From: Varroa destructor
Lineage: Eukaryota > Arthropoda > Arachnida > Mesostigmata > Varroidae
Direction: 5' to 3'
Assembly (NCBI RefSeq): GCF_002443255.2
Contig: NW_019211454.1
Coordinates: forward strand, 21,481,037 to 21,545,036
DNA length: 64,000 nt
A program made the position numbers and the translations under genes. Shown here piece after piece: positions 12,690-24,339 of this stretch. Position 1 is the stretch's first letter; each line of letters starts with the position of its first letter. Below the pieces are notes generated by a model. It was not told the DNA's origin and searched no databases. It worked only from the letters and a program-made list of their open reading frames with translations.

Positions 12690-14440
12690 GTTGTGGTTTG
12701 ATTAAATGACGGCTACTGTTTATGTATTATTATAATATCCCTTTAGATATCTCCTGTATAACTAAAACTATTTGTCTGCTTTTTACCCTCAACACTCAGC
12801 CATGGTGCGCGCTTTATCGCAGTGCGGTTTTTTGCTCGGACCTAAGCATAGCTTACGATTACAGCCATTGCTATCTAATGTAGTACAGTGGAACGTATGC
12901 AGGTAGCGACACGATTGACATGATGTCGAAATGATCTGCGAACGGGCTATTTTGATTATTTTATATATAAAATAGTGTTGATTTTCTACACAGAAGTTTC
13001 TAGAATGAAATTATATAGTAATCCAGAAAAAAAATCTGCCTAATTGAACATACACGAACCAGTTCTAACGAGCAGATGGATACACTAGACTGCCTTTAGG
13101 GGCTTCGCCCCGTGTCTGTTTTGTCGTTTGTTTAATTAATTGAACAATTTCATAATCTATCCTAAATTAAGTTTTCCTGGCCGCTTAAACGCGTTTCAAG
13201 TTATTTCGTTACCTATTTATATGTGAATGAATCCGGTCCGCGTTAGATCTAGACTAATATAAACCATAGTTGGATTGTTACCTAATGAAAGTAGGAATAG
13301 TTGGTTTAGAGTTCGCCGGAGGATCAATCATCCGGTCAGAATTTTCTCGAACTCCTTTAGCGGCAGTATCGTAATTTCGATGTAGTTATTTTGTAACAGT
13401 AACTCGAATTTCATCGATTTGTTATTAACATGCGTTCTATTGGAACGTATCAGCATATTCTAATATAATGATCTGTGTTAGGCCCAACCTAAAATGTTAT
13501 TCGGTCAGTTTGTTATCTCTTAACCCGTACTCAAATGTCCCCGATGACTTTGTCAGCAGTCTCGCTATGTTAGTAGAGTGATTCTATGAGCCATTTTCGG
13601 CAAGTCTCTTCTACGCTTATTCATGTTTTCCAACAGAAACGTTGATCTAATCTCGATAGGCCGTTGCAGTTGCATCGTTCTAACTAATCCGTTTTCCAAC
13701 ATCCCGATTAATTTATTTGGCTATCTTGTAGAGTTTGAAAAAAAAAACAAAATAATCAGCATTTCTCAAACATATCGGCAACATTGTTCGTACCGACACT
13801 ACTATCACATCTGATAAAAAAGAAAACTTAAATTCTTATAAGCTAAAAAATCTTCCACGTTTTTACGTATACCCCTTGGTAAAAAATAAACAAGGCTTAA
13901 TTGTATTACTATAATTATAATAAAAGATGTGCTTCAAGATGTCATATGATGCTTTTTTTAAAAATAAATTTTCGCAGGACCGTGAACCCTGTAAGAACTG
14001 CAATTCCATGAAGAGAACGAGAGTTTATATTTTTTTTTTGTATAGTACATTGCATGCTAGACGACGTAGTTTGAAGCATTACATAGATGAAGCCACATGT
14101 TAAACCGAAAACTAATATGCTTCTGGGCCCTTTGATTGTGAAGAACGACGTGCTATTATAATTTTTTACCCCGTGGATTACCTACTAAATCTTTCTCTTA
14201 TTTAAATCTTTAACAATAGACCGTCATCTCTATGCAGGATTCTCTCAGCAACGAAGCGGTTGGCTAGCCTGTACCTACTTGGGTTACCACTTTTATTTAT
14301 GACAATTAAATTAATTTTATGATGTATTTAAATTATTCAGAATTTTTTTAGCAATAATAATCAGTGGTGATAGTAAGTGTACTAAACGACCTCCTTTAAC
14401 TTAGGACTTCGATATTTTATTAATTAAAAATAATGTCGTT
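12690..14440. other. Intergenic region, nothing recognised
   Basis: AT-rich DNA without a convincing exon. The frame at 13623-13814 (plus) has low-complexity content and no family signal. The 5' end of the tentative ML-like gene could lie near 12600-12750. Confidence 0.35.
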
Positions 14441-15060
14441 CGTTTCTTATCAAGCGTAAGAGTGCCTTCGTCCGTGCGGGGTTCTTGCCCTTCGCGTGTC
14501 TTCCGTGAGGCTGCGCTCTTCGGAATGATCAATGATACTGTGTTTTAAAACGCCATCTCCTGTCTAGCCACCGCCATAGTGCTCGAACGATCCTGGCGGC
14601 TTCGCACTTTCGTCGATTGTTGTAATACCTTTATACCCGATGCTTTCTCTCCGTTTAGCGTTTACGGTCCAGATCTGGCGACCGTGCAGTAATATGGCTA
14701 CTTGCTTTTCGTCGGAGATACGGCACACGTCTGGTCTTCCTTGTCGGTCACGCCTCTTTCTTTCGATACGGGTCCTTCCTTCATACCTTTTTCAGCTACG
14801 CGGGTACGACTGGCGACTACATAGAAAATAATTTCATGCCACTTCCGGTACTCTCAGCCGCTTCGAGAGCTGGTCTTCTGCAGTGATCTTCCCCTCAATT
14901 GGCCTGCCTCCCGCGGGGATTTAACCTGCGGTTTCTAACGATGGCTGGTAGCCTCCGCAGGTTTAGTTGAACGCGGGCTCCATCGCTGCCACCAACATGT
15001 GAAGCAGTAGGCCATTTGTCGAAGACTGATCGGCAGGCTGCTAGTGCTTTAACTAGCAGC
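14440..15060 (-). mobile_element. GC-richer repeat-like tract, possible decayed LTR-element leader
   Basis: This block is clearly less AT-rich than its surroundings. Read on the minus strand, position about 14995 begins TTGGTGGCAGCGATGGAGCC, which resembles the primer-binding and leader region just inside the 5' LTR of many arthropod LTR retrotransposons. Further along the same strand a frame with few stops contains pieces such as CRISDEKQVAILLHGRQIW. I did not find paired LTRs, a protease or a reverse transcriptase, so the element is either a short remnant or something else, such as an unrecognised exon cluster. The next block to the right is a dead DNA transposon, so nested repeats are likely. 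Confidence 0.3.
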
Positions 15061-15339
15061 TGTAATAATAATATTTATATCATTAATACTAGCTGAAGTC
15101 TATATAAATTAACAGTCTTATGAGTTATTCGACACGACAATGGATTCACAGACAGACCTTCAGTTCAGCGATGAAGCTGCGATTAGCAAAACTGCCTCAT
15201 ATTGAGTGACGAAGACTTGGCATTGAAGACATAACTAGACTAGCCGTATTCAGAAACGTTGCTACACATGAACAAACAGTCAACAGTGAACGCTGTTGAG
15301 CCACGATAAATTTTTTATGCCTCTGATATTATGGACTTC

Positions 15340-15660
15340 AGAACCATGTGCTTCCAGGACGACGATTCCTTCAAACATTCTATGAAATAACGGCATTACT
15401 GGCATTTGAATTGGTTGCCTAGATCGTACGATTTAACATGATTAGATTTCTTTTTGTGGGGTATTTGAGGTCAGCAGCCTATGCCAACAAGCCCCCAAAA
15501 ACCAAGCCGTAAAGAAGAAAAGTAGGCGCTGCATCGTTCATATTCAGCGATAATCATGCCAAGCAATGATTGAAAATTTCGGCAAAAAAGAAAAATGCGT
15601 CAGCGAAGCCGAGGAGAAATTATTCCGTTCATGATTCCACTATCCTATTGTGACATTAGA
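15340..15660 (+). pseudogene. Decayed mariner-type (DDE) transposase fragment
   Basis: A translation interrupted by stops shows the C-terminal catalytic region of a mariner-family transposase. At 15412-15464 it reads W-L-P-R-S-Y-D-L-T-stop-L-D-F-F-L-W-G, close to the family signature W-P-x-R-S-P-D-L-x-x-x-D-F-F-L-W. Just upstream, FQDDDSF recalls the (F)QQD segment around the second catalytic Asp. Downstream, KKCVSEAEEKLF (about 15590-15636) matches the usual end of the protein. Several in-frame stops and frame changes show it is dead. No terminal inverted repeats were identified, and the 5' part of the gene (about 15130-15340) is barely recognisable. Confidence 0.7.
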
Positions 15661-15699
15661 ATTTCAGTGTTAAAGCCAAAAAAACACATTTTATATAAA

Positions 15700-17346
15700 A
15701 TTTATATTTCCCTTCGCTGTGAGGACACCGTGTGTAAGCACCGTGGCAGCAGTCTTTTCTAGCTTGCAGCTAGGTTGAGCCCGTAGCCGTAGATAGTAAT
15801 AGTATAGATACTAAAAATCTCTTTACACCATCCGATAAATTTTATTCGGGAATAGAATTTTTTGTGTTAAATACACATTTCACCACATTTTTCTTTTCAA
15901 TCATTTTAATATATTATCCATCATCAATTTTTGTGACAGACGGTGCGCCTATTTCCAAAAGGAGTCCGCTTTTCTCATTCGCGCGGAAGTTAGGTTCAAA
16001 AAAGGACACGGCAATATCCTGAGCCACCGAAGGCAAGACGAATAATGCTGATGAAAGCAGCCAGTTCAGAAAGCCATCACACCTAGAAAAACAGTGAAAT
16101 CACATTTAGTTTTTCCACAGCGGTCGTTCACCTAATAAGATAATAATAACTTAACGTGGTCGTCGACGGCATGTAGCGAGTCTACTTTCTACCGTTTTGA
16201 CAAGAATAACAATTGTTTTACAGCCATATTATAAAAAAGCTGGAAACTTAGACATTCCTTTTAAAATCCACTGTTTTCTTTCCTAAATTTTTTTCCTAAT
16301 TTTGTAACATTCCTAAATTAACTATACAAAAAAGAAATTAATTTTGAGAAAGAGTACCCACTCAATTTGTTTCATTTAACATGCAGCTTACCTTAGGATG
16401 AAACCTACCCGCCCATTTTTTAATCACACACTAACAAAACCCAATTCGACACCTCTATTTGACTGACACTGAGAGACACAGACTTTTCGTGGTACGCTAG
16501 AAGAACCTGTTGATTGAAATGGCTTGTTGATGCTACACACGCAGCCTAATGTTAACTATTTTATACATTAGCACTTCTCCCATTGCGATCCCGTTCACAC
16601 TAACTTGTTACCATCTTAAGTTTACTACATCTGCCTGTTCTAATATGAGCAGAAAACGATAACTCGACATGTTTACGTCGTTGCGCAAACAGTTGCTACT
16701 ATTCCGCGGTACCAGTTGCATTATTCTATAGCGGCTACCCTCATACAGGAATTCCATTTCCCCCATTAGCAACATTCATCCCATTTCAATTGTCCTATTC
16801 CACGTACACGTTTTATTTTGAATAATGAGGAATATTTTGAACAGTTTTACTACTACTACCGTATCAGCAGACTCTAATACGTCATTGATGTAAATGTCAG
16901 CCCGACAAACGACTGCCTAATTGCAGACCAGTACTTTTATTGGCGTCATCTTTTGAGATCCTGTTGTATCAGTTCAGTTGTCGTGTTGGTCTTATTCAAT
17001 TACAAGAATCGTATCTCCTTAATTTTCAATTTTTTACTCTGTATCAATGGCCCCGTCATCTTCGTGCACTCCTTATAACCCCGTTCTGGTAATTCAGTGT
17101 TCGGCTGCAATGCATGTCCTAGTAACCTCGTTGTTAACTAGCTAACGTACGGCATATATCCTGCTTCTTGAAAAACGACTGAGGTTGATTTTGAAGTTGC
17201 CAACATTGAATCCAAATAGATCTTACATGTCAATGTAACTTCCTACAATGCGCACGACATAATGCTGAACCTTATCTACCCCAATCTTCACTCAACAATG
17301 GTTGTTTCTGCTCTTTTATTCAAACGTTGTTATTGTCCCTGCACAG

Positions 17347-17386
<40 letters not shown>

Positions 17387-17551
17387 ATCTTCTCTTGTTT
17401 ACGTAGCTTATTCAAAGGCTAAAAGCGCTATTAACCTTTGAATATAAATAAGAGGAGGTAAGGGCAAAGAACAGTAATATCAACACGAGGCAAAATTGAC
17501 GCATTTGGTTGCTGTCGAAATAGCTCCTATGGTTCTCTGAGGTCGCGGACA
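15700..17551. other. Intergenic region 3' of the dehydrogenase gene
   Basis: No gene seen. It contains the (TA)n run at 17350-17382. On the minus strand an AATAAA (complement of TTTATT at 17315-17320) could be the poly(A) signal of the dehydrogenase gene, about 230 bases beyond its stop. Confidence 0.4.
17350..17382. repeat. (TA)n microsatellite
   Basis: An uninterrupted alternating TA run of about 33 bases, followed by TATTATTAT-like sequence. It lies just downstream of the dehydrogenase stop codon on the minus strand. Confidence 0.95.
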
Positions 17552-20500
17552 TTACCTTTGTCCAAATACTAACCTATAATGTCTCTTGGGTTCCCGATCA
17601 GTGACAGCATTTACCATTTGATCGACAACCTCATCAACGTTCGCCCTTGAAACCCGTCTGAGGCAGGACAGTATCCACTGAAAAGCTTGAGCGGGATAGT
17701 CGCCATATTCTTGTTGTATCTGCAGCGGAACGTCTCTTTTGAATCGACTCATCATGTCTTGTTGCGACTCGTTAAAATTTATTGCAGTTCTGGAAGACGT
17801 AGGAAATGAGAGCCGAAATGCTTATCGTATGACCGTTGCTGATATACGGTGTGACCAATAAACTGGCAGACTCATCACAGTGAGGTGGAAGAGGATATTC
17901 CTAAGAACGATTCCTCGTTCTTAGGAATATCCTCTTATTCCGCTACTTTGTATTTTTATCTACTGATGCCATTGAGGATGCTGCTAAGAGGCTCCTTGCG
18001 ATCGAGGCGGAAACGGTATGCCCGGAAAACGAGTCGACAATTAGAACGCTTTATTTAGGTTACACATAAAATGCAAATGAACCTGCCCTTTCGTTCGAAA
18101 AATTCTAATTAAGCCTTATTACGTACCGAAGATCAGATCCATGATTCACATGAATTGGATTCACCATCGGAATCGGTGAATCCAGGCAGAAACGGATTTT
18201 TCATATAATAAAATTTCTCTTCAAATCACTATGTACTAATGAAATCTTTGTTGATGATTGACCGTATCGTATTAGATGTAGCTTTTGTAACCTATACATG
18301 ATCCTTTGTAAACATTATAGTCATATTCAGGCCGTTTTTGTGGTCGTGAGTATGTCAGAAAAAACTCACTTTACACTATATGATTGATTAAAAAATCAAT
18401 TTAAACGGATTTAAATTACAAATGAAATTGTAATTTACCTATAGTAGAATGGTTCAACGGTGGCGACATGAAGACCCCATTTAGCCATTTCCCTGCGCAG
18501 CCCATCAGCCATGGCTATCACGGCCGCTTTTGTCATCGAGTAGGGTACAATAGAACTGCTCGCGATGCGGCCCGCATAACTAGCGACAAGCACCAAACGA
18601 CCTCGCGAATTTCTGCGGCATAGAAGATGGAAAGGCAGAAAAAAAGTGAATAGGGCTCAGATCGTATGATTAGGTCTAACGGAAGATCACATATTGATAA
18701 AGTTTTAGGGAGCTATTTAGCTGCCAAGCTGGCTGTAATGGAAATTAATTAGAAAAAATTTTCAGCAGATTACTGCGTTGCTTACCTTAGGAGAGGCAAA
18801 AAGGTCTTAGATACACGAACTACTCCCATCACGTTGACGTCGAACAGGAATTCAATGTCTTTAATAGGGATCCACTCAAACTCTAGGAATATGTTCACGC
18901 CAGCATTTGCTATCACCGACCAGAGTTCTGCGAAAGAAATAATGTGTCTTTGTAATATTTGTTAACTCCTAACTGCCGCGCTACGCTATTATTTCGTAAG
19001 GAAGATGCTTAAGGGTAATGACGCGTTTGAAGGTCATCGTGTTAAATGGTGCACTGTTTCGTTTCTTGATTGACGCTTGGAAACTCTATTGAGAAAGCTC
19101 AGCTGTTTGGGCAATTAAAAATTAAATTAAAAAGTCCATTATTTGAAGCAGCATAAAGCAAGCCTTCAGCAAATGATCACTTACGAAGTAACAGGATTAA
19201 TATTGCTGGCGAGGGACTGAGAAAGAAAATTATTTTGTGTCCGTAATGAAGTCATTTTCTGTTCTTAAAAATTCTGCGGTCCTATCTTAGTATGCTGCTG
19301 CCTTTTTTCCGCTCCGTCATATCACTTAAATGCTGCATCGACCTAATTATCACTTATCTTTCACTCATCCGAACGATGTAAACAAATTTTCGATAAATAT
19401 CATAAAGAGGCCAAGATAATTTATGTTTGGAATGCTAGCTTGGAATCTTCTAAAGGCAAAAAGAAGCTGTCTCAGTGAGAGTGCCGTAAGCCTAAGGTTT
19501 GTCCAATCATATCAACCGATAGAGTGACATTTCGAAATACTATCGATCTCCATCGGATCAATTAACTATAACGACACAACACTAACGATTTCCATTGAGG
19601 TTGGCCTTGACGTAGCGTAATGCATCTTGTATTTGTTCAGCGTTGGTGACATCAAGCGGAATTACATGAAGTTTGTCATCAGTCACTATCAAACGCAGCC
19701 GCTGTGCGCCATCGGAATCCGGCTGAAGACAACCTGCAAATACCTGAAACGAATCAATAGCAACAAAACGTTGTGCCAGTACTTGTACAAGGGGCTAATA
19801 CCGATCTGAGGCTATACTGTTCTGGATCGATCGAAAAAGCAAACGCTTAGGGAAAACAAAATTAATCGCAAATCTGTGGAAAAACACGGAATTTTTCACG
19901 TATTCAGTCATATATTCTGCTTCTGCTACCGCTACTATACGTGGACTTGTCATCTACATGAGTTGGTCAATAATTAATTGGAAATAACAAGCTTGTGTAA
20001 ATTGTTCGATAATTTTATTTCTTTTATTTATTTCGCACAGTTTGCATCAATATGTTAAGTTGTGGAAATAGAAGCGACGCTTTTTCTAAGTAGACCGTTT
20101 TACAGTCTCAAGTATCTCAGGTAATACAAGTTGCGTCGAGTTGGCGTTGACGTCAAAGACTAAGATAGTAGATGGCGGTAGTAGATGTTTTCAAATTATG
20201 AGAGTGCTTCTAGTCAAACTTAAGGTAGATCGCCTTGAGGATAGGTAAGATGTTTGTCATATTCAACAGCTTTATCACTGTAGTACTAGGCCCGTAAACA
20301 ATGAGGCCAGTCCTGCTGAAGAAAATGCGCAAAAAATAATGCTCGTTAGCTGGTGGCCTATCCCGGACCGATAGAGAGGAAGGTGATGCTAGATGCTTGA
20401 TAAGATTGCAAAAAAGTCGTGCGCGAAAAGCTGCTTTGCTGTGGTATATAACTCAATAGCTAAAAAGATTGCAACAAGCCAAAAATCAATCTAAACTATT

Positions 20501-23500
20501 ATCTAGCTCACAATATCATTATCAATTATAATAATAATGAGTTATTATATAACTCATTATCTAGCACGACAATATCAAATAACGCACATCTTTAGGTGCC
20601 CGGAGAAAATTGAGGGAAATCGGATTAAGACATATTAATGGATTCGCCCTATAAAAATGACAAAAGCCCATCGGTCAAATGTAGGCATATTTAGTTTTTT
20701 TCATACTGTGTTAAAATATAGAAAATATTCGCTCCTGTTTTGGCTTGAAATAATACATTTTTAACCATTCACAACAATATGCACTAAACGTTTACGCTTG
20801 TACGACTATGTTTCATTGGCTGGGGATTAAGTATAAGGTTTGCAGCTTGTTCTTTGGGTCATTTGTAGTATAACTTTCTAAATCTTACTCTACTTAAGAG
20901 AATCCGTTAGAAGGTACCTAAACGATCCGTATTTTTCTAGCAGTGCGTTGTTACCTCCTTCGAAAGCTTCTTTTAAGTGAAGCTCACCTGAAAATCTTCT
21001 CTTATCGCAAGACGCATAGCCAGCCGATGTCCGAAACCTGTATCACATCCTGTTGATGACGTAATATAACAATAATAGATTAAGCATAATTTATATATAC
21101 GACATTGTAGAATTACAACCACTATTACAATGTACTGGCCAACAACTCGAATAAAATTTATATGGCATTTTATTAAGTTGCTAAATGTAACAAGTCCTTC
21201 TTTTGAGTTGTTCGAAGATGTCGAAGACCAGATAACTTAGTTCGCCTATGCTATAAGTGTCATTCCTGATAATTACGTTTCTTCAATATGACTAGCATTC
21301 AAAGGTATTACAGCTTCTATCTGGGACCCAAAATATTAACCAGTAATGCTCAAAGTATTATTTTTTCAGTCCGCGAATAGCTTTTTAATACTAAGTGCGC
21401 ATAAATATTAAACATTCATAAGCGTAGACTCGTTAAAACTTGGCTCAAATATACTACACACTTTGTAAATTTTAGGGTGATAGCGGGCCCAAAATCCTAA
21501 AATGTGGGACTCAGAATTGCCAAGAACTTGAAATGCTTGAGAAAAACTGGTTTTCCTTTAAATTTCAAATACGACGCATTGTTTTCGCTATGACGAGCTT
21601 ATTGTTTTGTCCTAAAAGGAAGTTGCCTTTTTGGTACCGAAAATAGCGGATGAATGGATGCCCGCTACGACGAACAGCTGGCCGAGTTTACTAGAACTTT
21701 AATGTCTCACCCTGTACATATGAGGTTGAAAAAGCTTAAAACCGCTGTTTCAATATCAGCAACATCTACTCGACAGCCGATCTGATTAGGTTAATGAACA
21801 TATGTATATATTTCTTATAGGCACACATATTATTGGCTTTAAAATGTATTGGCAAAAGCTAAAGTCTGATTCGTAACTAAACTTTGCTTCCCTGTTAGCT
21901 ATTCAAAAGCCAAATTTTAGATTATTGTGTTTCGCAAGCACTCTAACGTGAACGATTTGCGACCATATTTAGTTTTTTTTTTTTTTTATAACGAAAATGA
22001 AGCATTAAAAACTATATATTATGTTCTATGGTAGACATGACATCAAGTCCGCAAAAATAGTATCGAAGTTTTATAAAAAAAAAAAAAAGAACCTTTATTC
22101 TAGACGATCGATCATAATTAAGACGGATCAAATAATAAAAAAATATACTTCATGCTAAAGAGCCGCCTGATCACGTATAGAGAGCTCGCAAAAGAGTTCC
22201 TGCACGAGCCACGTTGAGAGATCATTTAGAAATAAGCAGGCTTGCGAGATACCACATCCAATGTTAAAAAACTGTCTTTGTTAAACAAGGTTATCATGAG
22301 CTTTCGCTAAGAAGGAGTAGCGGGGCGGAAACGTATGGCGTGTACCCGACTCTTCGTATGAAGTCAAAAAGACCCGCGATAGATGTAGCGTATTTGGCAA
22401 ACACTTCCTAACTGAGAGTACTGCTCTAGGGTAATTTGCTAAGTTCAAAAATAACATATTGGACCTAAATGACGCATTCACTCAATTTTTTGAATTTTAT
22501 AATGATTACCTTGAGTCTTCGAGACTCTTTTTGGAAGAAGAATAATTGTCAGATAAACCAATATCCCCTTAATGTAGAGTTTGCGCCGTACAAGTAGTAG
22601 ACATCTTAATTTTTCGTGCTATTCTTTGATACCGGCAAAAAGCCATAACCGCAAACTAATTCATATTTCATCGAACATACCGACCGCCACAAAAAGCAGG
22701 GACCAGGTAGAATTTTATGACGCACGCGATCAGAGCCATTGAAATAGAGTTGTCGAACAAAAAAGGATCTCAACTCGAATGTTAGGTATTTCATTGAGAG
22801 ACATATACACATACCACTGAAGTGATTCACTACGCTTTATAAATTTAATGTGCTTCCACAAAATGATTGTAATCCTGAAGCTTTTAAAGGTTTTTTATTT
22901 TTTGGTTAGAAAAAGATCTTGTAACTAGCATAGACAGCATGTCCGTGTTTGAAAAGCAAATATCAGGCTAAAGGGTTGCATATATATACGCATATTAAAA
23001 AATGTTAGCTTTTAAATTAAATCGACAAAAACGAATGAAAAATTCGATAAATGAACCAAGTGACATATTAGAGAAAATAATGCAATACCTGTAATAAGGA
23101 CGGCCTTCCCCTTCGATTTTATACGAGGCCCTCTAAGGAACAGCTCTGTTGCAAGCCATCCAGATATAACGGCTGCTACTATAAGAGCACCTCCAAATCC
23201 AGCCGCCTGATCGAATACAGAGTCATTCGTATGGATTGCGTTAATTAATTAAATTTGTTAACCTAACAGCAGTTATAACAATGGCTAAAATATGCTAAAT
23301 CTGTTGTTCTAAATCACCTATAAGTAGACACATCGACGATCCTATTCCGTGTCAATTCCTATGTCGTTAGTCCTGAAAACGGTCTGTCGATTATCGTGTC
23401 CGAGCCTTGATGAACACTTCTATACTATTCATCAATTGCCAAGCGGAAAAACAATATCAACAAAAGCGACGCGCGGTTATTGGCTGTCACACTTTCTTGA

Positions 23501-24335
23501 CTGATACTGAATTCAGGCAGCGCTATATACATATCTGATCGACCGCCACGTCCGTCGGGTCGTCCACTCCCGCATTCATGGAACAATTAGATTTTTCTAA
23601 AGGTTAAGTCTTATTGCTGTAGATCAGTTTATTAGTTGGCTATCCGAGTAATAATAAATTGCTTATTTTTATTTGCAAGGAGGTATACATACAGAAAATC
23701 AACCGTTTGTTTTGTGCACTACTACCTAAGTAATATGTGATCCTCCAAAACGTCCATGGTGTTGCGTATTATTTCTATAGGTTACAAAATGCACACATGC
23801 TCTGTATCTTTTACGAATATGAACCTACACAGTAATACCAATAAGTATCGATATTAATTTATAAAAGAAAGTATATATCTATTTACAATGGCTAAGATCA
23901 ATAAATCCGATAGTGCCATTGAGAATTACTTTTCCTAGACACAACTGAAAAATGCGTTGTTTTTATAATGACTGTAAGTAGTACATCGCCAATAAAATAC
24001 GTGCGATGAAGTTAAATTACTTCTTAAGCGTTTTGAATAAGTTAATAGCTTCCGATGCTGATACTGGCGGGATCAGTCGGCGATTGTTGATATTCGTTAA
24101 AATTAAATGTTAGTTAAAGCAGCTGTCTCAAATGAGTTTAGTGCTTCGTACCGATGGAATGATACACGCTGCTTCTATTTCACTACCCAGCGCGAAAATG
24201 TGGAAATAATGCTATATGTTTGTGTTGGACCGAGCTAACCTGTAGGACGGCTGACAGGTGAGGCAGCTGTTGCGCCAAGACTATTAGCACAAGTAGGGAA
24301 ATCCAATAGGCACGGAACTCTTGCAAAACTGCAAC
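17552..24335 (-). CDS. Membrane-anchored short-chain dehydrogenase, SDR9C type (retinol/hydroxysteroid), 5' partial
   Basis: Seven exons join in frame: 24335-24240, 23206-23089, 21049-20988, 19743-19587, 18927-18786, 18612-18439 and 17789-17552 (328 residues). All introns are GT..AG. The first exon found begins in phase without a Met, so a small upstream exon is missing. Residues are numbered from its first codon. Two hydrophobic stretches (about 11-30 and 38-55) suggest ER-membrane anchoring. The Rossmann motif is TGCDTGFG (71-78), then NAG (152-154), catalytic Ser203, Tyr216 and Lys220 (S-x12-Y-x3-K). All catalytic residues are kept, so the enzyme should be active as an NAD(P)-dependent oxidoreductase. 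The ITGCDTGFG pattern and the length point to the SDR9C group (retinol dehydrogenases, 11-cis-RDH, HSD17B2/BDH1 relatives); the substrate cannot be told. The C-terminus may end at 17552 or splice on at AAAG|GTAATG. Confidence 0.88.
17889..17936. repeat. Perfect 22-bp inverted repeat, 4-base loop
   Basis: Arm 1 (17889-17910) and arm 2 (17915-17936) are exact reverse complements, separated only by TTCC. It lies inside the last intron of the dehydrogenase gene, about 100 bases upstream of its final exon on the minus strand. Such a hairpin would be very stable in RNA. There is no coding frame through it. Confidence 0.95.
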
Positions 24336-24339
24336 CTGT

